Assembly: GCA_025548565.1 (NCBI GenBank)
Contig: JAJLPB010000008.1
Span: 266,025-330,024, forward strand
Length of the DNA stretch: 64,000 bases
Source of the DNA: Rugamonas sp. A1-17
GTDB taxonomy: Bacteria; Pseudomonadota; Gammaproteobacteria; Burkholderiales; Burkholderiaceae_D
Direction of reading: 5' to 3'
Position 1 is the first letter of the stretch; each line of letters starts with the position of its first letter. The position numbers were made by a program, and so were the translations under genes. Shown here piece after piece: positions 35,301-42,914 of the stretch. The notes below the pieces were generated by a model that worked only from the letters and a program-made list of their open reading frames with translations, was not told the origin of the DNA and did not search any database.

Positions 35301-36495
35301 GCCGCTGCTGGACGCCTTCGGCGCGGCCGACGCCGGCGCGCTGGCGGCCTACGTGCAGCAGCAGCAAGCCTTCATCGAGGCCACCGGCAAGGACGCCGAG
35401 ACGCTGCTGATGCAATTGGGCGGCGCCGGCGCCGGCAATCCGCTGGTGACGCGCTGGCAAGCCACGGTGGCCGACCTGAACCGCTACAAGCTCAAGAGCC
35501 CGACCAGCAGCCTGGGCGCGCTGGAGCAGTTCGTGCTGTCCGGCGCGGCCGACCTCGACATCAACAACTGCCTGGACAAGCTGTCGGCGCGCGCCGCGCA
35601 GCGCCGCGCCACCGACGTGTTCTCCGAGCGCATGCAGGGTCTGCAGGCCGGCCTGTACTCGCGCTGCCGCGAGCTGCTGCAGACCGGCTACCAGGACGCC
35701 TGGACCCGTTTCGCCGACGCCTTCAACGCCGGCCTGGCCAACCGCGCGCCGTTCCGTTCGCTGGCGCCGGACGCCAACGCCGGTGCCAAAAACGGCGCGG
35801 CCGACAAGGTGCCGGCCGACGTGGACGAGGTCGGTTCCGTGCTCAAGCTGTTCGACCGCGTGCACGTGCTGGCGCTGGCCTCGGACCGCGACCCGACGCG
35901 GCCGTCGCCGGCCAGCACCGTGCGCAAGGTCGACGAGCAGATGCAGAAGGTGCGCGAGTTCCTGGCGCCGCTGTATCCGAGCGAGGAAGGGCAGGCCGCC
36001 GGCCTGGACGTGATGGCCGAGTTCCGCGCCAACAGCGCCGCCGAAAGCGAGGGCAACCAGATCATCGACTGGTCGCTGACCATTGGCGGCCAGACCCAGC
36101 ACCAGCGCGACGCCCCGCGCGCGCTGCGCTGGGAGCCGGGCCTGCCGCTGGTGCTGACCTTGCGCGTGGCGCAGGACGGTCCGGCCATTCCGAAAGCCGA
36201 GGCCGGCCATCCCGGCATGGCGGTGGACGGCCGCACCGTCAGCTACCGCTTCGACGATCCGTGGGCGCTGTTCAGCTTTGTGTCGGCCTACCGCGAGAGC
36301 GACGCGGCGCCGGCGTCGGGCGCGCGCTCGCAGCTGCTCAAGTTCGAGTTCCCGATGAGCGCGGTCGGCGACGGCCGCATCCAGACCCGCGACAGCCGCG
36401 CCAGGGTGTACGTGCGGCTGACCGTGAGCGCTGCCGGCAAGCGCACGCCGCTGGTGTGGCCGCCGGTGTTTCCTGTCAAGGCACCGGCCTGGTAG
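32338..36495 (+). CDS. tssM: T6SS inner-membrane protein TssM (IcmF family), degenerate P-loop
   Basis: A 1385-residue IcmF-like protein. TM1 and TM2 regions near the N-terminus (IATLLVLTLLVMLLFAVVIW), a cytoplasmic NTPase-like domain, a third TM near residues 425-447 (IGIPVVWVVGLLFATLNL) and a large periplasmic domain are present. The position where family members carry a GxxGxGKT P-loop reads LVLNEDSAGRELPL here (about residues 83-96), so nucleotide binding by the classical Walker A is lost. GTG start at 32338. It is the largest part of the TssJLM complex. Confidence 0.96.
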   Translation: MFNFLSDNTAIATLLVLTLLVMLLFAVVIWAAMKGAEKADKPADQKPRLISVDSLKQSFRVAVELIENNIAARSERYSLAWTLVLNEDSAGRELPLLQSGLQSALSADSTLTAGAQGINWNFFDQGIAVQLQSDYLGSPDPEASGGNANTTWDDFLGLCRNYRPDRPFDSIVVAIPARAFLDADGTGQLDLAARAKAIHRRLWLAQNRLALRFPIYLAITDCETIPGFARFAAALPEPLRRSMLGWSSPHELAAPFQAQWIETAMNEIVRTLSDSCAELCALEPSDSDSSEYFLLPNQVERLRAGLKLFAEELMRPSAYHEPFLLRGIYLTGDCSDEAALLGDGAAPADDGFMPVDQAAATPPAALPDRAEPTLAGGAAPAYVPGQGSAVPAFLRDIFERKIFAEAGLVRSSSVHRMRRPAMNRMARWSAIGIPVVWVVGLLFATLNLHRLSSDVVVYLHKLDRDSRASLLASSHNVIDPAQSRQRAMEALQNIEQMGNARLGSLFMPGSWPWFDNLHQRVQNRMEKGFADNAFDPLRRSMYSRVSELTGVPIDPISGSLVIGGRCTLPARWNEMTVAPNTALNMENLPEFSALLQYVARMEQLDQVQQAMMRLKSASSGPPSGEDLALVVRVLLGTELNGDPTRTAKLFRQVAREVQSLTVEPLQEAASCSFKLAVKATAKRMFVNNGLLKAEQTIGESSAALYESDPKADAATNIAIWQALRTALRAQEAYLTTGKGAWMHRSTPDLGPAWDNLLQKVESVSLLGKAAADDARKQTDDGFNQFISLWDATLSADSHSQGLSSGLEWSEANSAWAFAADRKALLDALNGLLSQPFMKVNHLSRLPDVPAGSTVSWDGPRLDQVLALGDARKRVQTDFLPKFPNMLQAPAARLADGALAETARDMLSQAYIVSAREVQAPAAEADRAKALRIRSWLQDIAAAGVADNLTAVLTRDALTRLQLLDETLTRAEVFVPRDRAFRSWNGEKAPLLDAFGAADAGALAAYVQQQQAFIEATGKDAETLLMQLGGAGAGNPLVTRWQATVADLNRYKLKSPTSSLGALEQFVLSGAADLDINNCLDKLSARAAQRRATDVFSERMQGLQAGLYSRCRELLQTGYQDAWTRFADAFNAGLANRAPFRSLAPDANAGAKNGAADKVPADVDEVGSVLKLFDRVHVLALASDRDPTRPSPASTVRKVDEQMQKVREFLAPLYPSEEGQAAGLDVMAEFRANSAAESEGNQIIDWSLTIGGQTQHQRDAPRALRWEPGLPLVLTLRVAQDGPAIPKAEAGHPGMAVDGRTVSYRFDDPWALFSFVSAYRESDAAPASGARSQLLKFEFPMSAVGDGRIQTRDSRARVYVRLTVSAAGKRTPLVWPPVFPVKAPAW

Positions 36496-36518
36496 GCCGG
36501 TTTGAACGAGGTGTTGCC

Positions 36519-37154
36519 ATGTCATCCCTGCCCCCACTCGTGCGAGTTGCCGTGTTCGGCAGCTTCCATCGCGGCTTCCACGTGCTGAGCGAACTGCTCA
36601 AGGGGCCGCTGGCGCAGCGCGTGCGCGTGGTGGGCGTGGCCACCGACGATGTGGACTCCGACCATGTCAGCCGCGGCCGCCGGGTCTGGGCCTATCCGCA
36701 CAGCCTGGCGGAGGAAACGATGGTGGAACGGCTGGCGCTGTCGCACGGCATCGTGCCGTACAAGGGCCGCGTCAAGACGGACGAGTTCTTCAGCCTGTAC
36801 GACCAGCAGTGGAAGCCCGACCTGTGCATCACCGCCACCTTCGGCCAGCGCATCGACGCGCGCCTGTTCAATTGGCCGCGGCTGGGCTTCTACAACCTGC
36901 ATCCCTGCATCGACGACGGCTGGCCCTCGCACTACGCCGGGCCCAATCCCTTCCAGGCCTTGCTGGACAACGGCTCCGACCATGTGGTGATCGCCATGCA
37001 CCAGATCGACGAAGGTTTCGACACCGGCCCGCTGCTGGCCTTGTCCGAGAAGATCTACATGCCGTACGGCGCCACGGTGGTGGACCTGCACAAGCTGACG
37101 TCGCCGCTCGCCGCGAAATTTTTTGCGCGCGAGCTCGCCAAGATGCTACCGTAG
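36519..37154 (+). CDS. Stand-alone formyltransferase-fold protein in the T6SS locus
   Basis: A 211-residue formyltransferase (Fmt/PurN/WbkC-like) catalytic domain. The key triad residues are visible: Asn126 and His128 in FYNLHPCIDDGWPSHY, and Asp164 in HQIDEGFDTGP. The family moves a formyl group from 10-formyl-tetrahydrofolate to an amine (initiator tRNA, GAR, amino-sugars, or other acceptors). The C-terminal tRNA-binding domain of Fmt is absent. Its position 23 bases after tssM and 12 bases before tssA, same strand, says it is co-expressed with the T6SS; target unknown. Confidence 0.85.
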   Translation: MSSLPPLVRVAVFGSFHRGFHVLSELLKGPLAQRVRVVGVATDDVDSDHVSRGRRVWAYPHSLAEETMVERLALSHGIVPYKGRVKTDEFFSLYDQQWKPDLCITATFGQRIDARLFNWPRLGFYNLHPCIDDGWPSHYAGPNPFQALLDNGSDHVVIAMHQIDEGFDTGPLLALSEKIYMPYGATVVDLHKLTSPLAAKFFARELAKMLP

Positions 37155-37166
37155 GCGGAACGGCGC

Positions 37167-38372
37167 ATGGCGACCATAAAAAGCAATCTGCGCAACCTGG
37201 TCGACAAGGCGCGCCTGCTGATTTCCGATGAGCGAACACCCAGTATCCCGAACCCGACCGCCCCTATGAACGCACCCAGCCTGCCGATACCGCTTTCCCT
37301 GATGAGCATGGAGCATCAGGAGGAGCTGGAGCTCTTGCTCAAGCCCATCTCCGAGGACCAGCCCTGCGGCCCGGCGTTGCGCTACGATCCGATCTTCACC
37401 GAGATCCGGCTGGCGCGCGAGGAGGACGATCCCAGCCTGCCGATGCGGCAGTGGGAGCGGCCGCTGCAGAAGGCCGACTGGCCGCTGATCGAGGCGCGCT
37501 GCAAGACCATGCTGACCACCCGCTCCAAGGACTTGCAGATCGCCGCGTGGTTGCTGGAGGCGTGGACGCGGCAGCACGGCATCGACGGCATGTACCGCGG
37601 CCTGAGCCTGGTCGACCGGCTGCTGCGGCAATACTGGGAGCCGCTGCATCCGGTGATCCAGGACGGCGACGCCGATGCCCGCGTGGCGCCGCTGGAGTGG
37701 ATCAACGAATCGTTCTCGGTGACGGTGCGGGTGCACGTGCCGCTGCTGAAGATCAACGGCCGCAAGCCGCCCGCGCAGACCCTGGTCGACTGGGAGCACA
37801 TGACGGCGCGCGAACTGGCGGGCCATCCGGCCGAGCCGCGCCAGCCCGCCGACAACGAGGCGCCGCTGACCCGCATCGAAGTGATCGCTTACGCCCACCA
37901 GCGGCTGGGGCGCGAGCTGGCCCAGCGCCTGCAGGTGGTGCAGCGCTGCCTGAACTGCCTGGAGACCATGCTGGCCTTCGTCGACCTGCAACTGGGCGCG
38001 CAGGCGCCGAACCTGTCCAAACTGAAGGGAACGCTGGTGGCGCTGGAGCGCGTGCTGCAACAGCTGGTTCCCGAGCAAAAGGAAGAAGAAATGACGACGC
38101 CCGAAGCGCCGCAAGGCAAGGAGGAAACGACCAGCGCGGCCGCGCCGCCGGCGGTGGTCAAGGCCGGCTGGAAGAGCCGCGACGAAGCGTATGCCACGCT
38201 GGAGGCGCTGGCCGATTACCTGAGCCTGGTGGAACCGCACAGCCCGACGCCGTATCTGCTGCGCCGCGCCGTCAACTGGGGCCGCATGCCGCTGCCCGAA
38301 CTGATGGCCGAAATTATCCGCGAAGAGGGCGACTTGAACCGTCTGGTGAATATGCTGGGCTTGCGTGAGTGA
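37167..38372 (+). CDS. tssA: T6SS cap/priming protein TssA
   Basis: A 401-residue TssA (ImpA family). The ImpA_N signature LEALLKPISEDQPCGPALRYDPIF-type block (here LLLKPISEDQPCGPALRYDP) starts at about residue 57, followed by an acidic middle and a C-terminal helical domain (SRDEAYATLEALADYLSLVE). The start is uncertain: ATG at 37167 gives about 40 extra residues compared with the usual start; an in-frame ATG at 37266 is the likely alternative. TssA coordinates tube and sheath assembly. Confidence 0.92.
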   Translation: MATIKSNLRNLVDKARLLISDERTPSIPNPTAPMNAPSLPIPLSLMSMEHQEELELLLKPISEDQPCGPALRYDPIFTEIRLAREEDDPSLPMRQWERPLQKADWPLIEARCKTMLTTRSKDLQIAAWLLEAWTRQHGIDGMYRGLSLVDRLLRQYWEPLHPVIQDGDADARVAPLEWINESFSVTVRVHVPLLKINGRKPPAQTLVDWEHMTARELAGHPAEPRQPADNEAPLTRIEVIAYAHQRLGRELAQRLQVVQRCLNCLETMLAFVDLQLGAQAPNLSKLKGTLVALERVLQQLVPEQKEEEMTTPEAPQGKEETTSAAAPPAVVKAGWKSRDEAYATLEALADYLSLVEPHSPTPYLLRRAVNWGRMPLPELMAEIIREEGDLNRLVNMLGLRE

Positions 38373-38376
38373 AGTC

Positions 38377-38502
38377 TCAGCGCAGCTGGTAGAGCGAGGT
38401 CGAATGGTCCTGCAAGGCGTTTTCCGTGCACAGCACGTAGGTCGATGCGCAAGCCAGGCCAAGCAACAACGCGCCAAAGGCGATGTGGAGATAGCGTGCC
38501 AT
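38377..38502 (-). CDS. 41-aa small membrane or secreted protein
   Basis: A short frame on the minus strand encoding MARYLHIAFGALLLGLACAS and 21 further residues. It has a GGAG ribosome site seven bases before the ATG, a hydrophobic N-terminal helix with a positive start, and two Cys (positions 18 and 25). No homologue recognised. Its stop lies 4 bases past the convergent tssA stop. The ribosome site plus signal-like helix support it; coding status is otherwise unproven. Confidence 0.5.
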   Translation of the reverse strand: MARYLHIAFGALLLGLACASTYVLCTENALQDHSTSLYQLR

Positions 38503-38627
38503 GACAGACTCCGGTGAGGATGGGACTACCAATGAGTCCAGAATATCCCAGGGGAGGTCAGACGGGCATCAGCCGAATGTCCGATACTTTGTAGGACAAC
38601 AGCCCGTCTTCTATCTTTGTACCAACT

Positions 38628-39080
38628 TTATTTGGTTTTCCAGACGATGATGGCGTCGGCCGGCGCGGTCTCCGTGGCGTTCGACACTTCCAGCCAGTGC
38701 TGCAGCAGTTCCGGGTGTTTCAGCTGGATGCCGGAGCCGTCGATGTAGCCGATCTGCTCGACCATCTTCGGATCCATCTTGGCCTTGGACACGGTCGGCG
38801 CGCTGGCCACCATGCGGTCGTAGGCCTTGCGGGCCTTGTTTTCCCACTTGTGCAGGCTGGTCTCGTCGAAGCGGTTGGCTTCGAAGAAGACGGTCAGCGA
38901 ACCATCCGGATTGCCGTAGCCGACGATGCCGGCGCCTTTGCGGATGGTGGTGGAGCTGCTCACATCGAACAGCGCGGTTGGCACAAACACGGCGGCGCGT
39001 CCGTTGACATCGGGACAGCCGACCGGCGTGTCCTTGCTATAGGTACTGACTTCGTGCAGGGGTGTTCTCTCGTGGGACAT
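38628..39080 (-). CDS. Hypothetical 150-aa protein
   Basis: Not recognised. The minus-strand frame encodes a soluble-looking protein with a DVNGRAAVFVPTALFDVSS segment, a Gly-rich turn (GAGIVGYGNPDGSL) and a helical KWENKARKAYDRMVAS stretch. No signal peptide. The start is uncertain: ATG at 39080 was chosen; the frame is open to an ATG at 39131, and neither has a clear ribosome site. Being just beyond tssA on the other strand it could be an orphan T6SS-linked gene, but nothing in it shows this. Confidence 0.6.
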   Translation of the reverse strand: MSHERTPLHEVSTYSKDTPVGCPDVNGRAAVFVPTALFDVSSSTTIRKGAGIVGYGNPDGSLTVFFEANRFDETSLHKWENKARKAYDRMVASAPTVSKAKMDPKMVEQIGYIDGSGIQLKHPELLQHWLEVSNATETAPADAIIVWKTK

Positions 39081-39209
39081 GGCTGGGCTTAATCTTGAAA
39101 GGGGAGGCGTTGCATGCGAATGCACAGACATTCATTGTAGCGCCAAACAAGTTCCATTGGGCAACAGCTGCAATAAAATTTTGTAACGCCGGCGTGGCGG
39201 ATCAGCTTG

Positions 39210-39911
39210 CTAGCTGCCATCCTCGACCGGCTCGAACACCACCCTGGCTTCGTTGCTCCAGCTTTTGTCATGGACGGGCGCGATGTAGCCACGGCGGTCG
39301 GCCTGGAGCGGCAGCTTCAACGTGCGGTCGGCCTCGACCAGCGTGGCCGACCGCAGCTTGAGCGGCTCGGGAAAATCCACCGCGATCTTGCCGGAATGGC
39401 AGAGGCCTCCGGCGAGCTGGAACGTCGACCTGATCAGGAACGGCATGTCGTCCTTGTCCATTACCCAGAGCATCTCGCACTCCATCCGCAGGTCGCCCAG
39501 GCGCCGGGTGGACGGCGGCAGGCCGGGCGTGCGCACCGACGGTTTGAACGCCGCCGCGCCAGCCTTGGCCGAGACCACCATGTCCGCCCGCTCATCATCG
39601 ATGGCGGGCTTTTTCTCCAGGCGGAAATAGCCTTGCGGATCGAGCGCGATCGGCTGTTCGGCGGCATTGCCGACCAGGCGCAGCGTAAGGTCCGTGCCGG
39701 GCGGCTTGGACAGCAGCCGGAAGCCGGGATCGGCCTGCGGCGCCAGCTCCTTGTGGCGCTCGGCGGCGGACAGCGCGCGCACGAAAGACTGGTAGGACTT
39801 GTGCTCGGGATTCTTGAAGCCGACGATGTTGACTTCCTGCTCGGGCGCCGTCTGGGCCGTTGCGGTAGTGCAGAGGACTAGGGTGCCAAACAGTACGGTG
39901 GTCCAGTTCAT
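39210..39911 (-). CDS. Hypothetical secreted protein, 233 aa
   Basis: Not recognised. A signal peptide (TTVLFGTLVLCTTATAQ) is followed by a short VNIVGFKNPEHKSYQSFV segment and a beta-rich domain with CEMLWVMDKDDM and LCHSGKIAVDFP. Starting at 39911 puts a GGAA ribosome site before the ATG and yields a normal signal peptide; the frame extends eight codons upstream. Probably periplasmic. Confidence 0.75.
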   Translation of the reverse strand: MNWTTVLFGTLVLCTTATAQTAPEQEVNIVGFKNPEHKSYQSFVRALSAAERHKELAPQADPGFRLLSKPPGTDLTLRLVGNAAEQPIALDPQGYFRLEKKPAIDDERADMVVSAKAGAAAFKPSVRTPGLPPSTRRLGDLRMECEMLWVMDKDDMPFLIRSTFQLAGGLCHSGKIAVDFPEPLKLRSATLVEADRTLKLPLQADRRGYIAPVHDKSWSNEARVVFEPVEDGS

Positions 39912-40101
39912 TTTATTTCCGGTGGATTCCCCCAAAGCTTAGGGATTTGCCTATGGTACACCATTAACTTTTAAACAACGATAAAAATGGTCGCCTTGTT
40001 GCGAAGTAAAAGGGTTTAAATAGTTTAGCTCGTTATCGCATTGCGCCTGGGTGTCGATCAGTTCACAATACATTCAAGCTAGCAACGGATGAGGAGCCCG
40101 C

Positions 40102-41613
40102 ATGCTGACCATCGATGGCCCATGGATCAATCCCTGGCATGCCGGTCTGGTTGCCGCCGTCCTCTTCTGCAGCGTGACGCAGTTGCTGCTGACCCGCTCC
40201 GATCCCGACAGTCAGCACATGTTCCGCAACAACCTGCTGTTCGGCGGCCTGTGCCTGATACTCAGCCTCTCCAGCAAGCTCATGATCGACATGGACCAGC
40301 GCCAGGCCGCCGGCCTGTTCGAAAGCGCCTCCATGCTCGGCTTCGGGTTGCTGCTGATACGCATCCTGGGCCTGACCGCCTTCCGCGTGCTGCTGCCGGC
40401 CCTGCGCATGCACCCGCCGCGTATCATGGAAGACATCCTGCTGGTGATCACCTACATCGTCTGGGGCCTGGTGTGGCTGCGCGTGGCCGGCCTGGACTTG
40501 AGCGGACTGGTCACCACATCGGCGGTCATCACCGGCGTGGTCGCCTTCTCGATGCAGGAAACGCTGGGCAATATCCTGGGCGGCCTCGCGCTACAGCTCG
40601 ACAACTCGGTGCGCATCGGCGACTGGATCAAGATCGACGACGTGCGCGGCAAGGTGGTGGAAGTCCACTGGCGGCACACGGCCGTGTGCACCAACAATGG
40701 CAACCTGGTCGTCATCCCCAACAGCGTGCTGATGAAATCGAAGGTCGACGTGTACAGCCGCGAGAGCAAGCCGGAGTTCCGGCGCTGGGTGCATTTCTGG
40801 ATCGAGGACGCGGTGCCGCCGCAGCAGGTCATCGCCACCGTCCAGACGGCGCTGCGGCAGACCCATATCGAGCATATCTCGACGGCCCGCCCGCCCGAGT
40901 GTATCGTCACCGATTACCGCGAAGGACTGATCCAGTACGCGGTGCGCTACTGGCTCACCAACCCGGCCCACGACGACGGCACCGATTCGGCCGTGCGCAT
41001 CCATTTCTATAGCGCCCTGCAGCGGCAAAGCCTGTCGCTCGCCCATCCGTGCATGGACATCCGCCTGAACGCGGATTCGGAGCGGCGCTCGAACGCCCGG
41101 CAATCGGTGGAGATTGATGCGCGCAAAAAAGCGCTGGGCAAGGTCGCGCTGTTTTCCAGCCTCACCGACGAGGAACTGGCCAAGCTCGCCAAGGCGCTGC
41201 GCAACACGCCGTTCGTCAAGGACGACATCATCACCCGGCAGGGCGCGGTGGCGCATTGGCTGTATCTGCTGGCCGGCGGCGAGGCCGACGTGTGGTTCGA
41301 AGTGGAAGGGCGGGAGCGTGTCCATTGCGCCACCCTCAAGGCGGGCGATGTGTTCGGCGAGATCGGCCTGCTGACCGGCGCGCCTCGCCGCGCGACCGTC
41401 ACCGCCCGGACGGATGTGCTGTGCTACCGGCTGGACAAGGAGAATTTTGAAACCATCCTGCACGAGCGTCCCGAGCTGGCGGACGAATTCGCCCATGTGC
41501 TCAGCGACCGCAGCGAAGGCCTGAGCGCAGTGCGCAGCCATCATGCGGAACCCGAGCAGGCACAGCAAGCCAATTACCTGGAGGGCATACGGCGGTTCTT
41601 CAGGCTGCACTGA
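40102..41613 (+). CDS. MscS-family channel with C-terminal cyclic-nucleotide-binding domain
   Basis: A 503-residue protein. Several N-terminal membrane helices (residues ~15-130), then an MscS pore and beta domain (AVITGVVAFSMQETLGNILG, then LDNSVRIGDWIKIDDVRGKV), and a C-terminal cNMP-binding domain at about 350-460. The phosphate-binding cassette GDVFGEIGLLTGAPRRATV keeps the Glu and Arg that hold the cyclic nucleotide. This matches the bCNG channel type, often gated by cyclic nucleotide rather than tension. Single-gene unit. Confidence 0.92.
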   Translation: MLTIDGPWINPWHAGLVAAVLFCSVTQLLLTRSDPDSQHMFRNNLLFGGLCLILSLSSKLMIDMDQRQAAGLFESASMLGFGLLLIRILGLTAFRVLLPALRMHPPRIMEDILLVITYIVWGLVWLRVAGLDLSGLVTTSAVITGVVAFSMQETLGNILGGLALQLDNSVRIGDWIKIDDVRGKVVEVHWRHTAVCTNNGNLVVIPNSVLMKSKVDVYSRESKPEFRRWVHFWIEDAVPPQQVIATVQTALRQTHIEHISTARPPECIVTDYREGLIQYAVRYWLTNPAHDDGTDSAVRIHFYSALQRQSLSLAHPCMDIRLNADSERRSNARQSVEIDARKKALGKVALFSSLTDEELAKLAKALRNTPFVKDDIITRQGAVAHWLYLLAGGEADVWFEVEGRERVHCATLKAGDVFGEIGLLTGAPRRATVTARTDVLCYRLDKENFETILHERPELADEFAHVLSDRSEGLSAVRSHHAEPEQAQQANYLEGIRRFFRLH

Positions 41614-41645
41614 AGCATGCCTGATCAACGCCCAGTCGATCAAGA

Positions 41646-42248
41646 TTACATTATGACTGGCAGATCCCTAACCGTAGCGTTGTCTGCGTCTACGGTAACG
41701 ACCCGCCCGCGTGCGGCCTCTTCACGACCAGAGACAAGCAGGTGCTGTTTGACCTTTTCTTTGGCTTGGCCGGTATCTCGTGCCACAACCAGGAATTCGT
41801 CCGTTTTACGCTGCTCTTTCGCGCCGGCTTGCACCTTGGCGTGGAATCGGCTGAGCTGACGGGTATCAATGAGGTATTGCAGCAGAACCTCGTTGATACG
41901 GGTCTGCCAACCGGGACCCAAAGCCTTGAATGCGTCCAGCACCACACTGTCAAACCGGATGCTTGTAGGTACCTTGGTCACATCCAGTGCTGGCCGTCCC
42001 CGTGGGCGTCGAGCCGGCTGGAGTTTTGCCAATTCGGCGTCGGTCGCTGGCGGGTTGTCAGGATCGGATAACGCAGCCTTGGTAATAGCGGCGTCCTCTT
42101 CCTCTGTCGGCATGATGAGCGTAAGGGCTTTGGCCTTGCGAGCGACTGCACGGCGGGTGTCTTCGTCCGACTGCGGCGCCCTTGTTGAGCGCTTCATCGT
42201 TGCCGACGCGGCGGCCTTCGCCGCCTGGTTATTTATTGGCTTCGACAT
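41646..42248 (-). CDS. brnA: BrnA-type antitoxin with long N- and C-terminal extensions
   Basis: A 200-residue protein. The central part (RPRGRPALDVTKVPTSIRFD then ALGPGWQTRINEVLLQYL, about residues 81-125) is the BrnA ribbon-helix-helix domain, which binds operator DNA and neutralises BrnT. Typical BrnA proteins are about 80-100 residues; here an 80-residue charged N-terminus and a 75-residue C-terminus (AKVQAGAKEQRKTDEFLVVA onward) are added. It overlaps brnT by 20 bases and is downstream of it, the usual toxin-first order of this system. Confidence 0.85.
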   Translation of the reverse strand: MSKPINNQAAKAAASATMKRSTRAPQSDEDTRRAVARKAKALTLIMPTEEEDAAITKAALSDPDNPPATDAELAKLQPARRPRGRPALDVTKVPTSIRFDSVVLDAFKALGPGWQTRINEVLLQYLIDTRQLSRFHAKVQAGAKEQRKTDEFLVVARDTGQAKEKVKQHLLVSGREEAARGRVVTVDADNATVRDLPVIM

Positions 42249-42501
42249 AATTTCTCACCTCTTTGGCGTTTGCTTTTCGCAGACTGATAATCCTTCGTCC
42301 CTCGTCGCGGTCTACAAATATCACACAGTACAGTTTATTTTCGATGGCTCCGAAGGCTCTATACCTGTCCTCGCCGTAATCTTCTCTATCGTCCAGTTCT
42401 TCCATCGCGGTATCCCAATCGAGAAGGGCAGCATCCGCCAGCGAAACGCCATGTTTCTGCCGGTTGATGCGGTCTTTGTCGGGATCCCATGTAAGCTGCA
42501 T
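42229..42501 (-). CDS. brnT: BrnT-type ribonuclease toxin
   Basis: A 90-residue BrnT (RelE-like fold mRNA interferase). It opens with LTWDPDKDRINRQKHGVSLA, the BrnT signature, then DREDYGEDRYRAFGAIENKL and the C-terminal RRIISLRKANAKEVRNY. The ATG at 42501 is chosen because the family begins here; the frame is open upstream through the promoter, which is non-coding. It sits directly behind a promoter whose predicted transcription start is the A of this ATG. Confidence 0.93.
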   Translation of the reverse strand: MQLTWDPDKDRINRQKHGVSLADAALLDWDTAMEELDDREDYGEDRYRAFGAIENKLYCVIFVDRDEGRRIISLRKANAKEVRNYVEANK

Positions 42502-42503
42502 TG

Positions 42504-42560
42504 AATTATTGTATGTACATAAAAAATACAGGTCAATCTTTTTATGTATATACAATAATT
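42504..42560 (-). promoter_or_regulatory. brnTA promoter and inverted-repeat operator
   Basis: On the minus strand a -35 TTGACC (plus 42531-42536), a 17-base spacer and a -10 TACAAT (plus 42508-42513) form a near-consensus promoter. The -10 ends six bases before the brnT ATG. Two 22-base arms at 42504-42525 and 42539-42560 are inverted copies with a single mismatch and enclose or cover the promoter, so they are the likely BrnA operator. Confidence 0.75.
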
Positions 42561-42725
42561 TCGGTTGGGGCAGTGCGAAGCCGATAGCGGCTGGCGCATA
42601 TGGTCGAGAGGCTAATGAGAAAGGCGGAGCAGCGTATCTGCCAAAGTTTGGAAGACTATGTTCCGACAAAAGGAAAAGGGCTACAAGCCGAAACTTGTAA
42701 CCCTTTGATTTTCCTACGTATTCTG

Positions 42726-42801
42726 TGGGGTGGCTGATGGGGCTCGAACCCACGACAACAGGAATCACAATCCTGGACTCTACCAACTGAGCTACAGCCA
42801 C
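42726..42801 (-). tRNA. tRNA-His (GTG)
   Basis: Cloverleaf on the minus strand: acceptor GTGGCTG pairs with CAGCCAC, anticodon stem CAGGA/TCCTG with loop TTGTGAT (anticodon GTG), and T-arm GTGGGTTCGAGCCCCAT. CCA is encoded. The base before the 5' end is G, giving the G-1 identity element opposite C73. Confidence 0.97.
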
Positions 42802-42914
42802 CACTGATTTACTTCGCTTTGTCTACTGTTTCGTAGACAGGTGCCGAATTATACAAGCCAGTTTTGAATCCTGCAAATCTAAATGCAAAGTTTTTTCAAA
42901 ATATTCCGGCTTGC

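Noticed and set aside
32353..36537. Minus-strand frame of 1394 codons opposite tssM
   Set aside because: Antisense shadow of TssM; no ribosome site or domain.
38561..38608. Terminator between the 41-aa gene and the 150-aa gene
   Set aside because: GACGGGC/GCCCGTC can pair, but the loop is 34 bases and there is no proper T run.
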